Shown: positions 26,983 through 37,302, numbered from the stretch's first letter. The stretch: DNA of 64,000 nucleotides from Saccharospirillum sp. MSK14-1 (GCF_003054965.1 NZ_MIES01000033.1:1364001-1428000), one strand, 5' to 3'. Program-made: numbers and translations. Notes: generated from the sequence alone by a model not told the origin.

Positions 26983-29366
26983 CACCCAAGGCGACCCTCG
27001 GCGCCCTGCCGGTTGATGCGCTGCGCGAACCGGTCATTGCACATTGGCACAACGGGGGTTGCCTGCTGCAATCGCCGCCCGGCTCCGGTAAAACCACGCG
27101 TCTGCCATTATGGTTGCTCGATGTGGATAACCGGGAAACCATTCTGCTGCTGCCACGACGCCTGCCCGTGCAGCTGGCCGCCCAGCGCTTGGCGGAGCAG
27201 TTGGGCGAGGCGGTCGGAGAACAGGTGGGCTACAGTCTGCGCCACGACACCCAGCGCAGCGCCAAAACCCGATTGACCGTCATCACCTACGGCGCTTTTT
27301 TGCGCCGCCTGCAGCAAGACCCGGAACTGACCGGTGTTGGCACCGTCATTCTCGATGAATTCCACGAACGCGGCCTTGATCAAGACGTCAGCCTCACCTT
27401 GCTGCACAGTTGCCGCGACCTGTTCCGGCCCGATCTGCGCCTGCTAGTGATGTCTGCCACGCTCAGCATGAGCCAGTTGGAACAGGCGCTGAGGCTGCCG
27501 ACGGTGGAATCCGATGGCCAATTGCACCCGCTAACGGAGTCGTACCATTCACCCGGCCGTAGCGATGCCGATGCGCTGCTGGTGGAACTCGTCGCCAAAG
27601 CCCGCACCGACTGGCCTGGCCATGTGCTGGTGTTTCTGCCTGGTCTGGCCGAGATCGAACGCATTCGTCAGCGGCTGCCAACCGCCTGGCCCAGCTGTGT
27701 CGTGCACAGCCAGGTGCCGCAGGATGACTTGCACGGTCACCTTCAAAACGCCGAACCAACGGTCATTCTCAGCACGAATCTGGCTGAAAGCAGCGTCACC
27801 TTGCCCGGCGTACGTGCAGTGGTCGATAGCGGCCTGGAACGTTACGCCGAAATCGACCCAGCCACGGGCCTGACCGAATTGAAAACCCGGCGCATCAGTA
27901 AATCGAGCGCACGCCAGCGAGCAGGCCGGGCCGCGCGGTTGGGTCCTGGGCATTGTTATCGGCTGTGGTCGCACACCGAACAAGACGGCCTGGCTCCGGA
28001 TCAACCCCCGGAAATTGCTCAGGCCGACTTAACCTCGCTGGTGCTGATGCTCGCCGATTGGGGGCTGGAGCGCAGCGATGCCTTCTGGCTGACGCCACCC
28101 ACGGCCGGGCGCTGGCAATCGGCGGTGCAGCAACTCATTCAATGGCAAGCACTGGACGCCCACCAACAACTCACCGATCACGGCCGGCGCTTAATCCGGC
28201 TGGGACTGGAACCCGCGTTGGCGCACTTGGTCGTCACCGGTCACTCCGCCGGTCATGGCAGCGACGCCGCCTGGCTCGGTGCTTTGCTCAGCCAGCAGAC
28301 CGCCTGGCCCGACGCCAGTGACGACGGGTTTGCGCAGGCGGTACGCCACGCCGATCGCACACTCAAACGCGAAGCCCGACTGCTCGCTCAACGGCTGGGC
28401 TGCGATCTCAGCAACAGCGCCCGCCTGTTGCCTGAGCCGGTGCTTATCAACGCGCTCAGTCATCGGCTTATGCACTGCGATGCCCAAGGCCGCGCTCGGC
28501 TGGCCAATGGCGCGGCCGTGCAGAACTTTGACGCTGCCTCGGACTGGCAACTGCTGTTGCATGGCCGCAATCGCAATGGCGAAGTAGAGATCCAACAAGC
28601 CTTGCCGGTCGCGGCATCGACAGTGCGCGATGCCCTGCCCGAGCACAGCGACATCGCACTCGCCAGCGCCAACGACCACAGCCGGTTTGTGCGCCGCCGC
28701 TGGCTGGGCCCGTTTTTAATCGACGTTCAACCCACGCGCGCCGATGCCAGCGAACAACGACAGGCCTGGCAACACTGGCTGGCCGACCAACCTTTATCCA
28801 ACTGGCCCAAGGCCGATGTTCTGACTGAACGACTGGATCGCTACCGTTTTGCCAGCCAGTTACTCGACGACTGGCCCGCACCACCCAGCGCCGCTGACCT
28901 GGCACATACCGTCGAACCTTGGCTCACCGGTATTCAACAATTGCAGCAACTCGACAGCCTGGCCGTCTTCGATGCCTGGGTCGGCTACGACCGCGCCGAA
29001 GCTTTGAACCGGTTGTGCCCAAAACAGTGGCAGGCGCCGTCTGGTCGCCGCTGCGCGCTGCACTACGAACCCGATCAAGAGCGCGTCACTGCAGCGTTAA
29101 AACTCCAGGAAGCCTTTGGTCTGGCACAAACGCCCACTCTCCTCGACGGCCGCCAGCCCTTAACGCTGGCGTTGCAGGCTCCCAACGGTCGCGTGCTGGC
29201 GCAGGTCAACGATTTGCCGCACTTCTGGCACAACATTTACCCCGAGATTCGCAAGGAAATGCGCGGCCGCTATAACCGCCACCCCTGGCCGGAAGATCCC
29301 ATGCAAGCGCTGGCCACGGCCGCCACCAACCGCCAACTTCGTCACCAAGGAAACTCGACGTCATGA
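26979..29366 (+). CDS. hrpB: ATP-dependent DEAH-box helicase HrpB
   Basis: A 795-residue helicase starting at ATG 26979; the frame is open far upstream but the family begins here. Motif I is PPGSGKTTRLPLWLL, motif II is DEFH in VILDEFHERGLDQD (the DEAH variant typical of HrpB), motif III is VMSATLS, and motif VI is QRAGRAARLGPGHCYRLW. The C-terminal HrpB domain (RYNRHPWPEDP near the end) is complete. In gammaproteobacteria HrpB is an accessory RNA helicase of uncertain substrate. It overlaps the dgkA start by four bases. Confidence 0.94.
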   Translation: MTPKATLGALPVDALREPVIAHWHNGGCLLQSPPGSGKTTRLPLWLLDVDNRETILLLPRRLPVQLAAQRLAEQLGEAVGEQVGYSLRHDTQRSAKTRLTVITYGAFLRRLQQDPELTGVGTVILDEFHERGLDQDVSLTLLHSCRDLFRPDLRLLVMSATLSMSQLEQALRLPTVESDGQLHPLTESYHSPGRSDADALLVELVAKARTDWPGHVLVFLPGLAEIERIRQRLPTAWPSCVVHSQVPQDDLHGHLQNAEPTVILSTNLAESSVTLPGVRAVVDSGLERYAEIDPATGLTELKTRRISKSSARQRAGRAARLGPGHCYRLWSHTEQDGLAPDQPPEIAQADLTSLVLMLADWGLERSDAFWLTPPTAGRWQSAVQQLIQWQALDAHQQLTDHGRRLIRLGLEPALAHLVVTGHSAGHGSDAAWLGALLSQQTAWPDASDDGFAQAVRHADRTLKREARLLAQRLGCDLSNSARLLPEPVLINALSHRLMHCDAQGRARLANGAAVQNFDAASDWQLLLHGRNRNGEVEIQQALPVAASTVRDALPEHSDIALASANDHSRFVRRRWLGPFLIDVQPTRADASEQRQAWQHWLADQPLSNWPKADVLTERLDRYRFASQLLDDWPAPPSAADLAHTVEPWLTGIQQLQQLDSLAVFDAWVGYDRAEALNRLCPKQWQAPSGRRCALHYEPDQERVTAALKLQEAFGLAQTPTLLDGRQPLTLALQAPNGRVLAQVNDLPHFWHNIYPEIRKEMRGRYNRHPWPEDPMQALATAATNRQLRHQGNSTS

Positions 29367-29758
29367 CTTCGCCTTATGAAAACCTGCGCCAATATCAGAC
29401 GGCCGGTGTGCGCCGATTGATCAACGCCACTCGCTACAGCGTTCAGGGCGTGCGTTCAGCGTTCAGACACGAAGCAGCCTTTCGGCAGGAAAGCTGGTTG
29501 CTACTGGCAGGTGTGCCACTGGCGTGCTGGGTGGCTCAGTCGGTTTGGCAGGGGGCCATTCTGATATCAGCGTTAATGCTGATCATGGTGGTGGAGATGA
29601 TCAACAGCGCACTGGAGACACTGGTTGATCGGGTCAGTACGGATTACAACGAGCTGTCTGGCCGGACCAAAGACATGGGATCGGCAGCAGTGTTACTGAC
29701 CATTGTGATCGCCATCGTGCTTTGGTCGGCCGCGCTGTGGCAGCGGTTGCTGGGCTGA
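29363..29758 (+). CDS. dgkA: Diacylglycerol kinase (prokaryotic type)
   Basis: A 131-residue inner-membrane enzyme with three membrane segments that phosphorylates diacylglycerol to phosphatidic acid, recycling the by-product of periplasmic glucan or other head-group transfers. The family signature is visible: RLINATRYSVQGVRSAFRHEAAFRQE, then LMLIMVVEMINSALETLVDRVS (catalytic Glu and Asn) and KDMGSAAVLLTI. It overlaps hrpB by four bases. Confidence 0.94.
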   Translation: MTSPYENLRQYQTAGVRRLINATRYSVQGVRSAFRHEAAFRQESWLLLAGVPLACWVAQSVWQGAILISALMLIMVVEMINSALETLVDRVSTDYNELSGRTKDMGSAAVLLTIVIAIVLWSAALWQRLLG

Positions 29759-29785
29759 TTCGCCTCAGCTGCAGGCAAATTCACC

Positions 29786-30184
29786 CTAACTGCGGGCAAA
29801 CTCCCGGTACGGCCAGGTTGAGGCTGGGCGATCTTCCACCCGCTCAATGTGGCCAAAATCGCGTTCGATGTGCGCCATCACCATCATGGCGATTTCGAAT
29901 TCGGATTGCTGGTCCAGCTGTGCACCCGTTACCGCGAAACACAGCCGACGGCTGGTCCGCAAGGTCGCGCGGATATCCACCTTATCGGTGCAAAACCGCT
30001 TCACGAAAGATTTTAATCGCTCCGGCTGGGTCACCGGCTGAATCAACGTTAACCACCAGGTCCGCTCCCAACAATTGGAGGCAAGACGAATACGCGGCGG
30101 CAACGGCGGGTGTTCGTGGCTGTTGTACTCCGGCAAACGGAGTCGACTGATATTGGCGTCGGTTATGGCTTTCGCTTCTGACAT
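29786..30184 (-). CDS. Hypothetical protein
   Basis: A 132-residue soluble protein (LRLPEYNSHEHPPLPPRIRLASNCWERTWWLTLIQPVTQPERLKSFVKRFCTDKVDIRATLRTSRRLCFAVTGAQLDQQSEFEIAMMVMAHIERDFGHIERVEDRP). It looks like a small alpha/beta protein. No motif, signal or membrane segment. It is convergent with dgkA and probably monocistronic. No family recognised. Confidence 0.6.
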   Translation of the reverse strand: MSEAKAITDANISRLRLPEYNSHEHPPLPPRIRLASNCWERTWWLTLIQPVTQPERLKSFVKRFCTDKVDIRATLRTSRRLCFAVTGAQLDQQSEFEIAMMVMAHIERDFGHIERVEDRPASTWPYREFARS

Positions 30185-30418
30185 CGTTTCTCAATCTGCT
30201 TAGGAAGACCCGGTGGAAAGATAGAACAATCCCTGTGACCCTATCCTTGCTTAAAAAACAACCTATACAGATTCTAGACAATGTCAAACGCATCACCGGG
30301 CGGACAGATATGGCAACCAAAAAACGTGAGTCAGTTCAATAATTGACCGATTAAAGCGCCAAGACACTGACACCCAAACGCGATAAACCGGGGCTATGCA
30401 AGAAATGACAAAGAAATG

Positions 30419-30443
30419 GCGCTCTGCGAGAACCGCAGAGCGC
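30419..30443 (-). terminator. Terminator hairpin of the ArsR-family gene
   Basis: Perfect ten-base-pair stem GCGCTCTGCG/CGCAGAGCGC with a five-base loop, nine bases after the regulator stop codon. On the minus strand an imperfect T-rich stretch (CCATTTCTTTG) follows. Confidence 0.7.
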
Positions 30444-30451
30444 AGCAGCCA

Positions 30452-30772
30452 TCAATCAGGACAATAGAGGCTGTAGAGTAAACCGAGCACCTGTTGTGCT
30501 TCGTCACTGGCAATTCGGTAGTAAACGGTCTGAGCTTCTTTGCGAATGGCCACCAGGCCATCCTGTCTCAACCGCGCCAAATGCTGCGACAACGCCGACT
30601 GACTGAGCAAAATGCGTTCATTCAACTGAGTCACCGACAATTCCCCGCCCACCAGATTACACAGAATCAGCAGACGTCTTTCATTGCTTAACGCTTTTAG
30701 CAGCTTAGCTGCCTGACCGGCCTGTTCTTCCATGATGGCCAGCGACTTCGACTCCTTAAGCGCTTCCATCAA
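30452..30772 (-). CDS. ArsR-family regulator of the HlyU/BigR/SqrR (redox or persulfide sensing) type
   Basis: A 106-residue winged-helix repressor. It has Cys38 in RRLLILCNLVGGELSV and Cys104 in the C-terminal LYSLYCPD, matching the two-cysteine pair used by HlyU, BigR, YgaV and SqrR for disulfide or persulfide sensing. The metal-binding motifs of ArsR and SmtB (ELCVCDL) are absent. The recognition helix region is LSQSALSQHLARLRQDGLVAIRKEAQTVYYRI. In relatives it derepresses sulfur-detoxification or virulence genes; no such gene lies next to it here, so its targets are elsewhere or it regulates itself. Confidence 0.85.
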   Translation of the reverse strand: MMEALKESKSLAIMEEQAGQAAKLLKALSNERRLLILCNLVGGELSVTQLNERILLSQSALSQHLARLRQDGLVAIRKEAQTVYYRIASDEAQQVLGLLYSLYCPD

Positions 30773-30899
30773 ACTACTCCTTGCGGGTCTGTAAGCCGGT
30801 AAGGATAGTCAAAAAACACGCAGCACGCAGGCATTTATTGGCTCTTTTGTAGCAATCCGTTAGCCTGCCCCTTCTTTATAGTGCTAAGACTAGGGTTCC

Positions 30900-31367
30900 A
30901 TGACCTCCTTTGAACACCCTTCGCTGCTGCGGTTAATCGGCTCGGTCTTCTACGACTGGTTCATTTTGATCGGCGTGCTGATCCTCGCCGGCTTTATTCC
31001 CGTCACTATCAGCCACTACACCCTGGGCCGCGATGCCATCGAAGGTGGCTTTCCGGCGGTGCTGTTCTGGTTGTGGAACCTGAGTATCGTCACCCTCTAT
31101 TTTGTGGGTTTCTGGCGCACCAAAAAGCAGACCGTCGGCATGCGTGTCTGGCGTCTTCACATTGAAACCGATCCGGTCGAAGGCGATAACGCCCACGCCA
31201 TCAGCTGGCGTCAGGGTCTGATTCGCTTTGTCGTTGCGCTACCCACCTGGGGCTTGGCCCTGATCGGTATTCTCTGGCGTTACACCGATGCCGAACGCCG
31301 CAGCTGGGCCGATCGCGCCAGTCAGACACGTTTGCTTTACACCCCCAAATCGAAAAAGAAAGCCTGA
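30900..31367 (+). CDS. RDD family membrane protein
   Basis: A 155-residue protein with three membrane segments (about 15-40, 55-75, 105-125) and the RDD-family layout. The phrase GFWRTKKQTVGMRVWRLHIET between the second and third segments and the final ERRSWADRASQTRLL are typical of the family. Function is not established; some relatives act in ion or solute transport. Confidence 0.8.
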   Translation: MTSFEHPSLLRLIGSVFYDWFILIGVLILAGFIPVTISHYTLGRDAIEGGFPAVLFWLWNLSIVTLYFVGFWRTKKQTVGMRVWRLHIETDPVEGDNAHAISWRQGLIRFVVALPTWGLALIGILWRYTDAERRSWADRASQTRLLYTPKSKKKA

Positions 31368-31481
31368 CGCCCTGCCCGGTTGCCGGGCCTTTCGCTATCA
31401 TGGTCACCAAGGCGTAACCTTGCCCCGGGCAAGTCTCTGTATCACGCCAGTTCATTGTTCAGTCACAGTTTTGGAGACAAC

Positions 31482-32954
31482 ATGCAATTCAACGTCAATC
31501 ACAGCGCTTTCGACGCCATCGACACCGATGCTCTGGTGATCTTCCTGTTCGACGATGAAGACGCAGCCAGCCTGACCGCCCTGAGCGGCACTCACACGGC
31601 TCTGTTTAACAGTCTGAAAGACCAGAACCTGCTCGCCAGCAAAGTTGGCCAGGTCACCCCGCTCATCGGCCACGCCGATCTTCCCGCCAGCCAGGTGTTG
31701 CTGATCGGCGCTGGCAGCCGCGCCAAACTGAGCGAAAACAATTTCATCAAGGTGATCAAAGCCACCTTGAAAGCTCTCAAACAAGCCAAGGTCAGCTCCG
31801 CCAGCCTGGCGCTGGACGACCTGATTCCAGCCAAGCGCAGCGTTGCGTGGAGTGTTGAAAAAGCCACCGAACTGATGCTCACCGGCCTGTACCAGTACGA
31901 CACCACCAAATCCAAAAAAGCCGACTCCAATAAACTGGAACGGTTGGATTACCTGGTCGCTGAGCAAAACCTCGACACCGCTATCCGCACCGGCCGTGCG
32001 CTGGCGCACGGCATGAACGTCGCGCGCGAACTGGGCAATCTGCCGGCCAACATCTGCAACCCGGATTATCTGGTCGAACAGGCCAACAACCTCGCCGATG
32101 CCTACGACGAAATCAGCGTTGAAGTGCTGGGTCAGAAAGAAATGGAAGCTCTTGGCATGGGTTCGTTCCTGGCGGTCACCCAGGGCAGTGCCAACCCACC
32201 GTACGTCATTGTCATGAAGTACAACGGCGGCAAGAGCGATGAGAAACCGCACGTACTGGTCGGTAAAGGCCTCACCTTCGACGCTGGCGGCATTTCCATC
32301 AAACCGGCGGCGGGCATGGAAGACATGAAATACGACATGCTCGGCGCAGCATCCGTATTCGGTACGCTCAACACCCTGGCCGAACTGAAACCGGCGTTGA
32401 ACGTCATTGGTGTTATCTGCGCGGCCGAAAACATGTGTTCCGGCACCGCCACCCGTCCGGGTGACGTGGTCACCAGCATGTCAGGCAAAACCATCGAAGT
32501 GATCAATACCGACGCCGAAGGCCGTTTGGTGTTGTGCGACGCTCTCACCTACGTCGATCGCTTCGAACCGGCCAGCGTGGTCGACATTGCCACCTTAACC
32601 GGTGCCGTTATCGTCGGCCTGGGCCACCATCCGACCGCCGTCTACGCCAACAACGAAGAACTGCAACAGCAACTGGTCAGCGCCGGCCAAGCCAGCTGGG
32701 ACCGTGGTTGGCCGATGCCGCTGTGGGAAGAGTACAACGAAGAACTGGAAAGCCCCTTCGCCGACCTGCGCAACATTGGCGCGGGCCGTGCGGCTGGCTC
32801 CATTACCGCCGCCGCATTTTTGTCGGAGTTCACCCGCGACTACAACTGGGCGCACCTCGACATCGCCGGCACCGGCTGGACCACCGCCAAAGAAGGCGCC
32901 ACCGGTCGCCCGGTCGGTATGCTGACCCGCTACCTGCTCGACCGCCTGAGCTGA
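31482..32954 (+). CDS. pepA: Leucyl aminopeptidase PepA
   Basis: A 490-residue M17 aminopeptidase, starting at ATG 31482 after GGAG. It removes N-terminal residues from peptides in the cytoplasm; in E. coli PepA also binds DNA at cer/carAB. Metal and catalytic motifs are visible: VGKGLTFDAGGISIKPAAGMEDMKYDMLGAA (Lys, Asp) and INTDAEGRLVLCDALTYVD (Asp, Glu, Arg). The N-terminal domain (up to about 160) is the usual regulatory or DNA-binding part. A strong terminator follows. Confidence 0.96.
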   Translation: MQFNVNHSAFDAIDTDALVIFLFDDEDAASLTALSGTHTALFNSLKDQNLLASKVGQVTPLIGHADLPASQVLLIGAGSRAKLSENNFIKVIKATLKALKQAKVSSASLALDDLIPAKRSVAWSVEKATELMLTGLYQYDTTKSKKADSNKLERLDYLVAEQNLDTAIRTGRALAHGMNVARELGNLPANICNPDYLVEQANNLADAYDEISVEVLGQKEMEALGMGSFLAVTQGSANPPYVIVMKYNGGKSDEKPHVLVGKGLTFDAGGISIKPAAGMEDMKYDMLGAASVFGTLNTLAELKPALNVIGVICAAENMCSGTATRPGDVVTSMSGKTIEVINTDAEGRLVLCDALTYVDRFEPASVVDIATLTGAVIVGLGHHPTAVYANNEELQQQLVSAGQASWDRGWPMPLWEEYNEELESPFADLRNIGAGRAAGSITAAAFLSEFTRDYNWAHLDIAGTGWTTAKEGATGRPVGMLTRYLLDRLS

Positions 32955-32970
32955 TATCCGGCTCCATGAT

Positions 32971-32996
32971 AAAAAGGGGCCCAGTGCCCCTTTTTT
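32971..32996 (+). terminator. Rho-independent terminator of pepA
   Basis: A-tract, stem GGGGC/GCCCC with loop CCAGT, then six T. Confidence 0.9.
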
Positions 32997-33061
32997 GATG
33001 CCGCCTTTGTTCTGGTGTTCAGTTTGATTACTCTAATGGCCAGACCACGATTGAACTATTT

Positions 33062-33490
33062 ATGACCCGCATCGACTTTCACATCATTCCCGCCGTGCAA
33101 ACCGCCGATCGCCTGGCGTATGCCGCCCGCTTGGTCGCTAAAGCCCGGTCTCGCCAACACACTGTAATGCTGGCGGTAGACGATGCGGACCAGGCACAGC
33201 AACTCAGCGATGTTCTCTGGGGCCTAACACCCGATAGCTTTCTGCCGCACGGCCTGCTCGATGGCGAGCCAGACGCGGTACAGATTGGCTGGCACGATCA
33301 CCCCGGCACCCACCACGATGTGCTGATCAACCTGGCGTCCAATCTGCCGGATTATTTTTCGCGTTTTGAGCGCGTATTCGAAGTCGTCAGCCAGGAACCG
33401 GCTATTCTGGAGCACAGCCGTCAGCGATACCGTTTTTATCAGGACCGCGGCTACCCACTCACCCGCCACGACCTGCGAGACCGTGCCTAG
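33062..33490 (+). CDS. holC: DNA polymerase III chi subunit
   Basis: A 142-residue protein that links the clamp loader to single-strand binding protein. Family phrases are RIDFHIIPAVQ, FLPHGLLDGEPD and DVLINLASNLPDYFSRFERVFEVVSQEP near the SSB-binding side. The order holC - hypothetical - valS matches Pseudomonas and relatives. Its stop overlaps the next GTG start by one base. Confidence 0.92.
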   Translation: MTRIDFHIIPAVQTADRLAYAARLVAKARSRQHTVMLAVDDADQAQQLSDVLWGLTPDSFLPHGLLDGEPDAVQIGWHDHPGTHHDVLINLASNLPDYFSRFERVFEVVSQEPAILEHSRQRYRFYQDRGYPLTRHDLRDRA

Positions 33491-33933
33491 TGACCAACGA
33501 CAGCGTACGCCAACAGCTGCTCGATGATCTGGAAGCTCTGCGCCAGAGTTTGGATCATATTGCCCGCACGCCCGCCTCGACCGTGCCACCCATTGTCGAC
33601 AAAGTGGTCGATGACGCGGCCGAAAAAGAGTCCGACAAAAAGTCCTCGCCGCTGAACCCGGACAACCCGTTTTTATCATCCGATTCACTCTCCGAGCTGA
33701 TCCGCATTCGTAACGAAGCCGAGCAGCGCGCCGCTGAGGAAGAAGCCCAGACGGAGGATGCTCTCGACCAACCGCTCAGCGACGAACTCGAGGCCGCCTT
33801 CAACCGTTGGGCCGACCAGGCCCTGGCCGACTACATTTCCCTGTTCGAGCGCGACCTGCGCCGCCGCCTGCGCGCCGATTTCGTCCGCCTGCTCAACGAA
33901 CATCAAAAGCACTCACCAGACGGCTCGGCTTAG
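33490..33933 (+). CDS. Conserved hypothetical protein between holC and valS
   Basis: A 147-residue acidic protein, GTG start overlapping the holC stop. The first half is disordered-looking (Asp/Ser/Pro-rich), the second helical (LSELIRIRNEAEQRAAEEEAQTEDALDQPLSDELEAAFNRWADQALADYISLFERDLRRRLRADFVRLLNEHQ). A gene of this type sits at the same place in pseudomonads. Its role is unknown, but the conserved position and coupling suggest co-expression with holC. Confidence 0.7.
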   Translation: MTNDSVRQQLLDDLEALRQSLDHIARTPASTVPPIVDKVVDDAAEKESDKKSSPLNPDNPFLSSDSLSELIRIRNEAEQRAAEEEAQTEDALDQPLSDELEAAFNRWADQALADYISLFERDLRRRLRADFVRLLNEHQKHSPDGSA

Positions 33934-33947
33934 CCCACTCGCCCATG

Positions 33948-33953
33948 TATAAT
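33948..33953 (+). promoter_or_regulatory. TATAAT -10 box upstream of valS
   Basis: Consensus TATAAT about 70 bases upstream of the valS ATG, just after the preceding stop. No good -35 hexamer is visible at the normal distance. Confidence 0.4.
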
Positions 33954-34023
33954 GCGCGGTTCCGTGCGTCCGCCAGCAGCGGACATTCCGAGCCAAGACG
34001 ACAGCGAGTTGACGAGCAGCCCC

Positions 34024-36876
34024 ATGGAGAAGACGTACCAACCTCAGGCGATTGAAGGCAAACACTACCAACGCTGGGAAGAAAACAACTACTTCCAGCC
34101 CAGTGGCCAAGGCGATTCTTACTGCATCATGATCCCGCCGCCGAATGTAACCGGCAGCCTGCACATGGGTCACGCCTTCCAGCAAACCCTGATGGACGCG
34201 CTCACTCGTTACCACCGCATGGCCGGCCGCAACACCTTGTGGCAACCCGGTTCCGACCACGCCGGCATCGCCACCCAGATGGTGGTAGAACGCCAACTGG
34301 CGCGCGATGGCATCAGCCGTCACGACCTCGGCCGCGAAACCTTTATCGACCGCGTGTGGCAATGGAAAGAAGAATCCGGCAACTCCATCACCGGTCAGAT
34401 GCGCCGTCTGGGCGACTCGGTCGATTGGTCGCGCGAACGCTTCACCATGGACGAAGGTTTGTCCAACGCGGTACGCGAAGTCTTCGTTCGTCTGTATGAA
34501 GACGATTTGATTTATCGCGGCAAACGCCTGGTCAACTGGGACCCGAAATTCCACACCGCCATTTCCGATCTGGAAGTAGAAAGCAAAGAAGAACAGGGCT
34601 CGCTCTGGCACTTCCGCTACCCGCTCGCCGACGGTGCCAAAACTGCCGAAGGCAAAGACTACATTGTCGTTGCCACCACTCGTCCGGAAACCATGCTTGG
34701 CGATACCTTGGTGGCGGTGAACCCGGAAGACGAACGCTATACCAACCTGGTCGGCAAAGAAGTCGAACTGCCGCTGGTCGGCCGTCGCTTAAAAATTGTC
34801 GCCGACGATTATGTCGACCTGGAGTTCGGCACCGGCTGCGTAAAAATCACCCCGGCGCACGACTTTAACGACTACGAAGTCGGCAAACGCCACGGCTCCG
34901 TCCTGCTCAACATTTTCGATCAGGACGCCGCCGTTCTGGCCGAAGCTGAAGCGTATGACTACCAAGGCAAGCCGGTGGACTACGACACCGCTCTGCCCGC
35001 TGGCTTTGCCGGTTTGGATCGCTTCGAAGCGCGCAAGAAAATCGTTGCCGATTTCGACGCCGCTGGCCTGCTCGATTCCATTAAAGATCACACCCTCATG
35101 GTGCCACGCGGCGACCGTTCCGATGCCGTTATCGAACCCTGGCTCACCGACCAATGGTATGTCTCTGCCAAACCACTGGCCGAACCAACCATCAAAGCGG
35201 TGGAAAACGGCGACATTCAATTTGTGCCCAAGCAATGGGAAAACACCTTCTTCGCCTGGATGCGTGACATTCAGGATTGGTGCATTTCCCGTCAGCTGTG
35301 GTGGGGCCACCAGATTCCGGCATGGTATGACAATGAAGGCAGCTTCTACGTCGGCCGCAGCGAAGCCGACGTTCGCGAAAAGCACAACCTGGGTAGCGAT
35401 GTTGCACTGACGCAAGACGAAGACGTGCTCGACACCTGGTTCAGCTCCGCCCTGTGGACTTTCTCCACCCTCGGCTGGCCCGACGACACCGAGATGCTGA
35501 AAACCTTCCACCCGACCGATGTGCTGGTGACCGGTTTCGACATCATCTTCTTCTGGGTCGCGCGCATGATGATGATGACCATGCACTTCATCAAAGACGA
35601 CGACGGCAAACCGCAAGTGCCGTTCAAGCAGGTCTACATCACCCCGCTGATTCGCGATGAAAACGGCCAGAAAATGTCGAAGTCGAAAGGCAACGTTATC
35701 GATCCGATCGACTTAATTGACGGCATCAGCGCCGACGACCTCGTCGCCAAACGCACCTACGGTTTGATGCAGCCCAAGCTCGAACAGAAAATTGAAAAAG
35801 CCACGCGCAAAGCCTTCCCCGACGGCATGGAACCCTCAGGCACCGACGCCCTGCGTTTCACCCTGACCGCCATGGCGAGCCAGGGCCGCGACGTCAACTT
35901 CGACGTCAAACGCCTGGAAGGCTACCGCAACTTCTGCAACAAAATCTGGAACGCCGCGCGCTACGTGCAGATGAACACCGAAGGCGAAGACTGCGGCCAG
36001 AACGGCGGCGACGTTGAACTGACGCTGGCCGACCGCTGGATCATCTCCGGCCTGCAACGCCTCGAAGCCGACCTCGAACGCTACTACAGCAACTACCGCT
36101 TCGACCTGATGAGCCAGGCACTGTATGAATTCATCTGGAACGAATACTGCGACTGGTATCTGGAACTTTCCAAGCCGGTATTGTGGGACGACAACGCCAG
36201 CGCTGAGCGCAAACGCGGCACGCGCCGCACCCTGGTACGCGTACTGGAAACCCTGCTGCGTTTAGCGCACCCGGTCATGCCATTTATCACCGAAGAAATC
36301 TGGCTATCGATCAAAGACCTCGCTGGCAAAACCGGCGACACCATCATGCTGCAACCCTACCCGCGCGCCGATGAAACCAAGATCGATGCCACCGCCGAAG
36401 CCGACGCCGAATGGCTCAAAGGGGTCATCGTCGGCATCCGCAACATTCGCGGTGAAATGAACATCGCCCCAGGCAAAGAACTGCCTGTGCTGTTCCAAAA
36501 CGGCAGCAGCGAAGACCAACGCCGCCTGCAGGAAAACGAAACTTTCCTGAAAACCCTGGCGAAACTCGAAAGCATCACCTGGCTCAACGAAGGCGACGAC
36601 GCCCCACCCGCCTCCACTCAGCTCGTTGGCCAACTGAAAGTTCTGGTACCCCTCGCCGGCCTAATCGACGTAGCCGCCGAACAAGCCCGCCTCAGCAAAG
36701 CCATCGACAAAGCCAAGCAAGACCTGGCCCGTGTCGAAGGCAAACTGAGCAATGAAAGCTTTGTTAGCAAGGCACCGGAAGCGGTGATTGCTAAGGAGCG
36801 TGAGAAGGCTGAGGCGTTGGCCGCTAGTGTTCGGGAGTTGGAGGGGCAGTTGACGCAATTGGACGAATTGGGTTGA
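34024..36876 (+). CDS. valS: Valyl-tRNA synthetase
   Basis: A 950-residue class I synthetase, started at ATG 34024 ([20 protein letters not shown]); the frame extends upstream without support. The HIGH motif appears as HMGH in [18 protein letters not shown]. The CP1 editing domain spans roughly 190-380. The KMSKS motif is exact in [14 protein letters not shown]. The anticodon-binding domain and the C-terminal coiled-coil arm ([36 protein letters not shown]) are complete. The AT-rich island begins directly after its stop. Confidence 0.97.
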   Translation: MEKTYQPQAIEGKHYQRWEENNYFQPSGQGDSYCIMIPPPNVTGSLHMGHAFQQTLMDALTRYHRMAGRNTLWQPGSDHAGIATQMVVERQLARDGISRHDLGRETFIDRVWQWKEESGNSITGQMRRLGDSVDWSRERFTMDEGLSNAVREVFVRLYEDDLIYRGKRLVNWDPKFHTAISDLEVESKEEQGSLWHFRYPLADGAKTAEGKDYIVVATTRPETMLGDTLVAVNPEDERYTNLVGKEVELPLVGRRLKIVADDYVDLEFGTGCVKITPAHDFNDYEVGKRHGSVLLNIFDQDAAVLAEAEAYDYQGKPVDYDTALPAGFAGLDRFEARKKIVADFDAAGLLDSIKDHTLMVPRGDRSDAVIEPWLTDQWYVSAKPLAEPTIKAVENGDIQFVPKQWENTFFAWMRDIQDWCISRQLWWGHQIPAWYDNEGSFYVGRSEADVREKHNLGSDVALTQDEDVLDTWFSSALWTFSTLGWPDDTEMLKTFHPTDVLVTGFDIIFFWVARMMMMTMHFIKDDDGKPQVPFKQVYITPLIRDENGQKMSKSKGNVIDPIDLIDGISADDLVAKRTYGLMQPKLEQKIEKATRKAFPDGMEPSGTDALRFTLTAMASQGRDVNFDVKRLEGYRNFCNKIWNAARYVQMNTEGEDCGQNGGDVELTLADRWIISGLQRLEADLERYYSNYRFDLMSQALYEFIWNEYCDWYLELSKPVLWDDNASAERKRGTRRTLVRVLETLLRLAHPVMPFITEEIWLSIKDLAGKTGDTIMLQPYPRADETKIDATAEADAEWLKGVIVGIRNIRGEMNIAPGKELPVLFQNGSSEDQRRLQENETFLKTLAKLESITWLNEGDDAPPASTQLVGQLKVLVPLAGLIDVAAEQARLSKAIDKAKQDLARVEGKLSNESFVSKAPEAVIAKEREKAEALAASVRELEGQLTQLDELG

Positions 36877-36979
36877 TTTAAAACGCGAGTGTCAGGTAAT
36901 AACCATCACTGTACAGTCGCTTTCTGGTCATCAGGCACCTCGCTTATGGTGGCGATCTTACCACCTAGGTTGGTGTCCG
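36877..36979. other. Junction between valS and the accessory island
   Basis: Non-coding junction following the valS stop. It holds no ORF and probably contains the decayed end of the adjoining IS3-family element; a short TGTACAGTCGC stretch and ACCTAGGTTGG lie here but no intact terminal repeat could be identified. Confidence 0.4.
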
Positions 36980-37302
36980 GGCTTATTGAACCACTACACT
37001 TTGCAATGTCACGTTGCGCCATCTCCTTGCGCTGAGATGGCTTTACAACTTTCCCTCAAGGGCTTCCTGACGAAGCTCGGCTTTTAGTCGCTCTTCGGCG
37101 TACATTTTTTTCAGGCAGCGGTTTTCACTTCCAGCTCTTTGAGCCGTTTCATCAAGTATGCATCCATGCCACCAAACTTGGCTCGCCATGTATAGAACTG
37201 AGCGGAACTCATGTCATGTTCTCGACACAGCTCAGGCACGGACACGCCGTTTTCGTTCTGCTTTAGGATCGCCAGTATCTGGCTGTCGGAATATCGTGAT
37301 TG
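36980..37302 (-). pseudogene. IS3-family transposase remnant (OrfA end and OrfB start, frameshifted)
   Basis: Reading the minus strand from about 37302 gives SRYSDSQILAILKQNENG, then VSVPELCREHDMSSAQFYTW, then RAKFGGMDAYLMKRLKELE. This is the helix-turn-helix OrfA of an IS3-family element. A small deletion near 37130 breaks the frame; the shifted frame continues ENRCLKKMYAEERLKAELRQEALEGKL and stops. A third segment in another frame, VVKPSQRKEMAQRDIAKCSGSIS, is the usual beginning of OrfB and is cut off near 36980. Start codon, most of OrfB and the catalytic DDE residues are missing, so the element is dead. It marks the left boundary of the island next to valS. Confidence 0.82.
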
